Assembly (NCBI GenBank): GCA_963573385.1
Contig: CAUYLG010005183.1
Span: 1 to 64,000 of the forward strand
Length of the DNA stretch: 64,000 bases
Direction of reading: 5' to 3'
DNA from: Cacajao melanocephalus
Lineage: Eukaryota; Chordata; Mammalia; Primates; Pitheciidae
The notes under the pieces were generated by a model that saw nothing but the letters and a program-made list of their open reading frames with translations, ran no database searches and had not been told where the DNA came from. Of this stretch, positions 62,497 to 64,000 are shown piece after piece. The translations under genes and the position numbers were made by a program. The stretch's first letter is position 1. Each line of letters opens with the position of its first letter.

Positions 62497-62654
62497 AGAT
62501 TTATTTCCCGAAGGGTGTCAATAGCTCCATTACCCATCACTAACCTTCAAGCCAAGAAGGGAAAGGTTGTTACATTTTTGTTTTCAAAAACACTTTTTTC
62601 TGACATATAATACTTTACTATGTATTTCCTGACATTTTTAATATCCTTCCCACA

Positions 62655-62680
62655 TGGATGATTGATTGATTGATTGATGA
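62655..62680 (+). repeat. (GATT)n run
   Basis: About five tandem GATT units, short and slightly interrupted. Confidence 0.85.
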
Positions 62681-62696
62681 AGGGATCAATTAAAAA

Positions 62697-62905
62697 GGTA
62701 GTGTGGCCAAAAGTTAAGAGCATAGACTTGGGAGCTCTGCTGTTTATTAGCAGTAAGACTCTGAGCAAGTTACTTAAGTTCTCTGAGCTTCGGGTAAAGG
62801 CAGATAGTCAAGGTACCTCCCTGATACCCCAGCCATGTAGTTAAATGAGACCATGAACGTTGAGGGGCTGATTTCAGAACCTGGCACATGCAATGGTTAT
62901 TTCCT
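62697..62905 (+). repeat. MIR SINE
   Basis: A sense MIR: 'gttaagagcatagacttggg', 'agcagtaagactctgagcaa', 'gttacttaagttctctgagc', 'tagttaaatgagaccatgaa', 'cagaacctggcacatgcaat'. Confidence 0.85.
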
Positions 62906-64000
62906 TTGTCTATAGTCAATGGCAGCATTTCATTTTCATCCAAATTTTATAATAGGATGTTTTCTCTGTTTCCAAAATAATTTCAGTTTAAATGCGTAGT
63001 GTGCTGGGATTCTGGTATAAGCCAGATTGCACCTTGCCCCACCATGTAGAAACTGACTCTATCCATCCTCCAAACTCAAGACAGAAGCCAGATGGCCTGC
63101 TGCCTTCCCCTAAGTAGTCTTCAATTTAATAAATATTTCTCTATAGTGACCTTCCCACCGCTACTGTTTTAACCAGACAACTAATAAACCCGAGGTGGTT
63201 CGGAATAACCGGCATCAACTGAACTTTTTTTCAACCAATGTTGCTGGAAACACAATCGCTCAGAATTAACACTCACATCTTCAGTGGAACAGAATCCAAT
63301 TGTTTGCTCTTGGTTTGAGTCCTCAGAGTGGGGCTGGTAGGGGGCAAGGAACAATTATTACAACTAAATTTTAATCAACAGTTTCAGTAACAATATTGAA
63401 TTAAAAATGTACTAGCTACTAGTTAGAGCATGGCTTAACTTGTACACAGGCAAATCAGTCATTCTGTGGTGATTAACATCTATTCAGAACAGAGAATGTA
63501 TTATGGGTACTAAATTATCATAGGAATTAATGCAGTCTTTTTAAAGGGCTTAAAATATGTTAATAAATACAGTATTCCAGCACCTGCAGCTCAAGGAACC
63601 AAAGTCATTAAAGATGGATATAATTATATTTATTATTACAAGGATCTAGGTGGGGGGAAAAACAGTTTAATGAGCATGAATGAAATAGAGGTTCTTTATT
63701 TAAAATTTCTTACCTAAAGAAACTGCTCCCTTTGAGGAGCTGAGTTATTGCATGAAATCACTGAATGAAAGAACTATACAAAAAGTAAATCAGGGATAAT
63801 TTTCCAACCTCTGGGCAGTGAACTTCAGGGGTCCACTGGTGTCATAGCAAAACTCTCCACCTTTTCCCCTTTGAACTTGGCATGGGATTCCTCTTCCCCA
63901 GCCGTGCTCTGTAGGACCCCTGTGATGTTCACCACTTTTCCAACTTCAGTTTCCCCTGCCCTCCCAGACCTGCTCCACCCAAGTGCCCACACCCACCTTG
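62906..64000. other. unique non-coding DNA to window end
   Basis: No interspersed repeat recognised. 63334-63347 contains a weak CTCF-like 'ctggtagggggcaa'. The final 150 bases are pyrimidine-rich. Confidence 0.5.

Overview
This is primate nuclear DNA, most likely human or another simian. Seven near full-length Alu copies (AluJ-like, AluS-like and one AluSc/Y-like) rule out a non-primate source. The rest of the repeat landscape is old mammalian sequence: many MIR and L2 fragments, 3' ends of old L1 elements, MaLR LTRs and hAT, Tigger and piggyBac fossils. I see no bacterial, phage, organellar or viral gene content. I recognise no protein-coding exon, tRNA, rRNA, snRNA or processed pseudogene of a known gene. 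Nearly all open frames are short. The longest is 219 codons and I cannot match it to any family. The window reads as an intergenic or deep intronic interval.

Layout. 1-137 looks like poor-quality sequence at a contig edge. 138-3365 is mostly unique DNA with an L2 piece on each strand. 3390-4736 is an old L1 3' end split by an AluS with visible target-site duplications, followed by a second Alu and a (TA)n tract. 4737-12270 is largely unique, with one MIR, one L2, two polypurine tracts and a possible small retrocopy. 12275-18570 carries L2, L1, MIR, a hAT fossil and three Alus, plus a diverged 63-bp direct repeat about 0.8 kb apart. 18571-30073 is MIR- and L2-rich. It contains an AT-rich palindrome around a small minisatellite, a perfect hairpin just beyond it, and an Alu whose tail and 3' flank are tandemly duplicated. 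30980-44619 holds L1, L2, MIR, MER5-type, Tigger-like and LTR remnants, including an MLT1-type solo LTR. 44620-64000 has no Alu and no recognisable L1. It contains one MST-type solo LTR with a perfect 5-bp duplication, one piggyBac-type miniature element with intact TTAA ends, some MIR and L2, and otherwise unique DNA.

No set of genes working together can be described. If the interval has a function it is more likely regulatory: the repeat-poor right third, a CTCF-like motif inside a MIR and several hairpins are candidates, all untested. I found no previously undescribed gene system. Repeat family names come from memory of consensus sequences, without a database search. Repeat edges are usually good to a few tens of bases, except where duplications or terminal repeats fix them.
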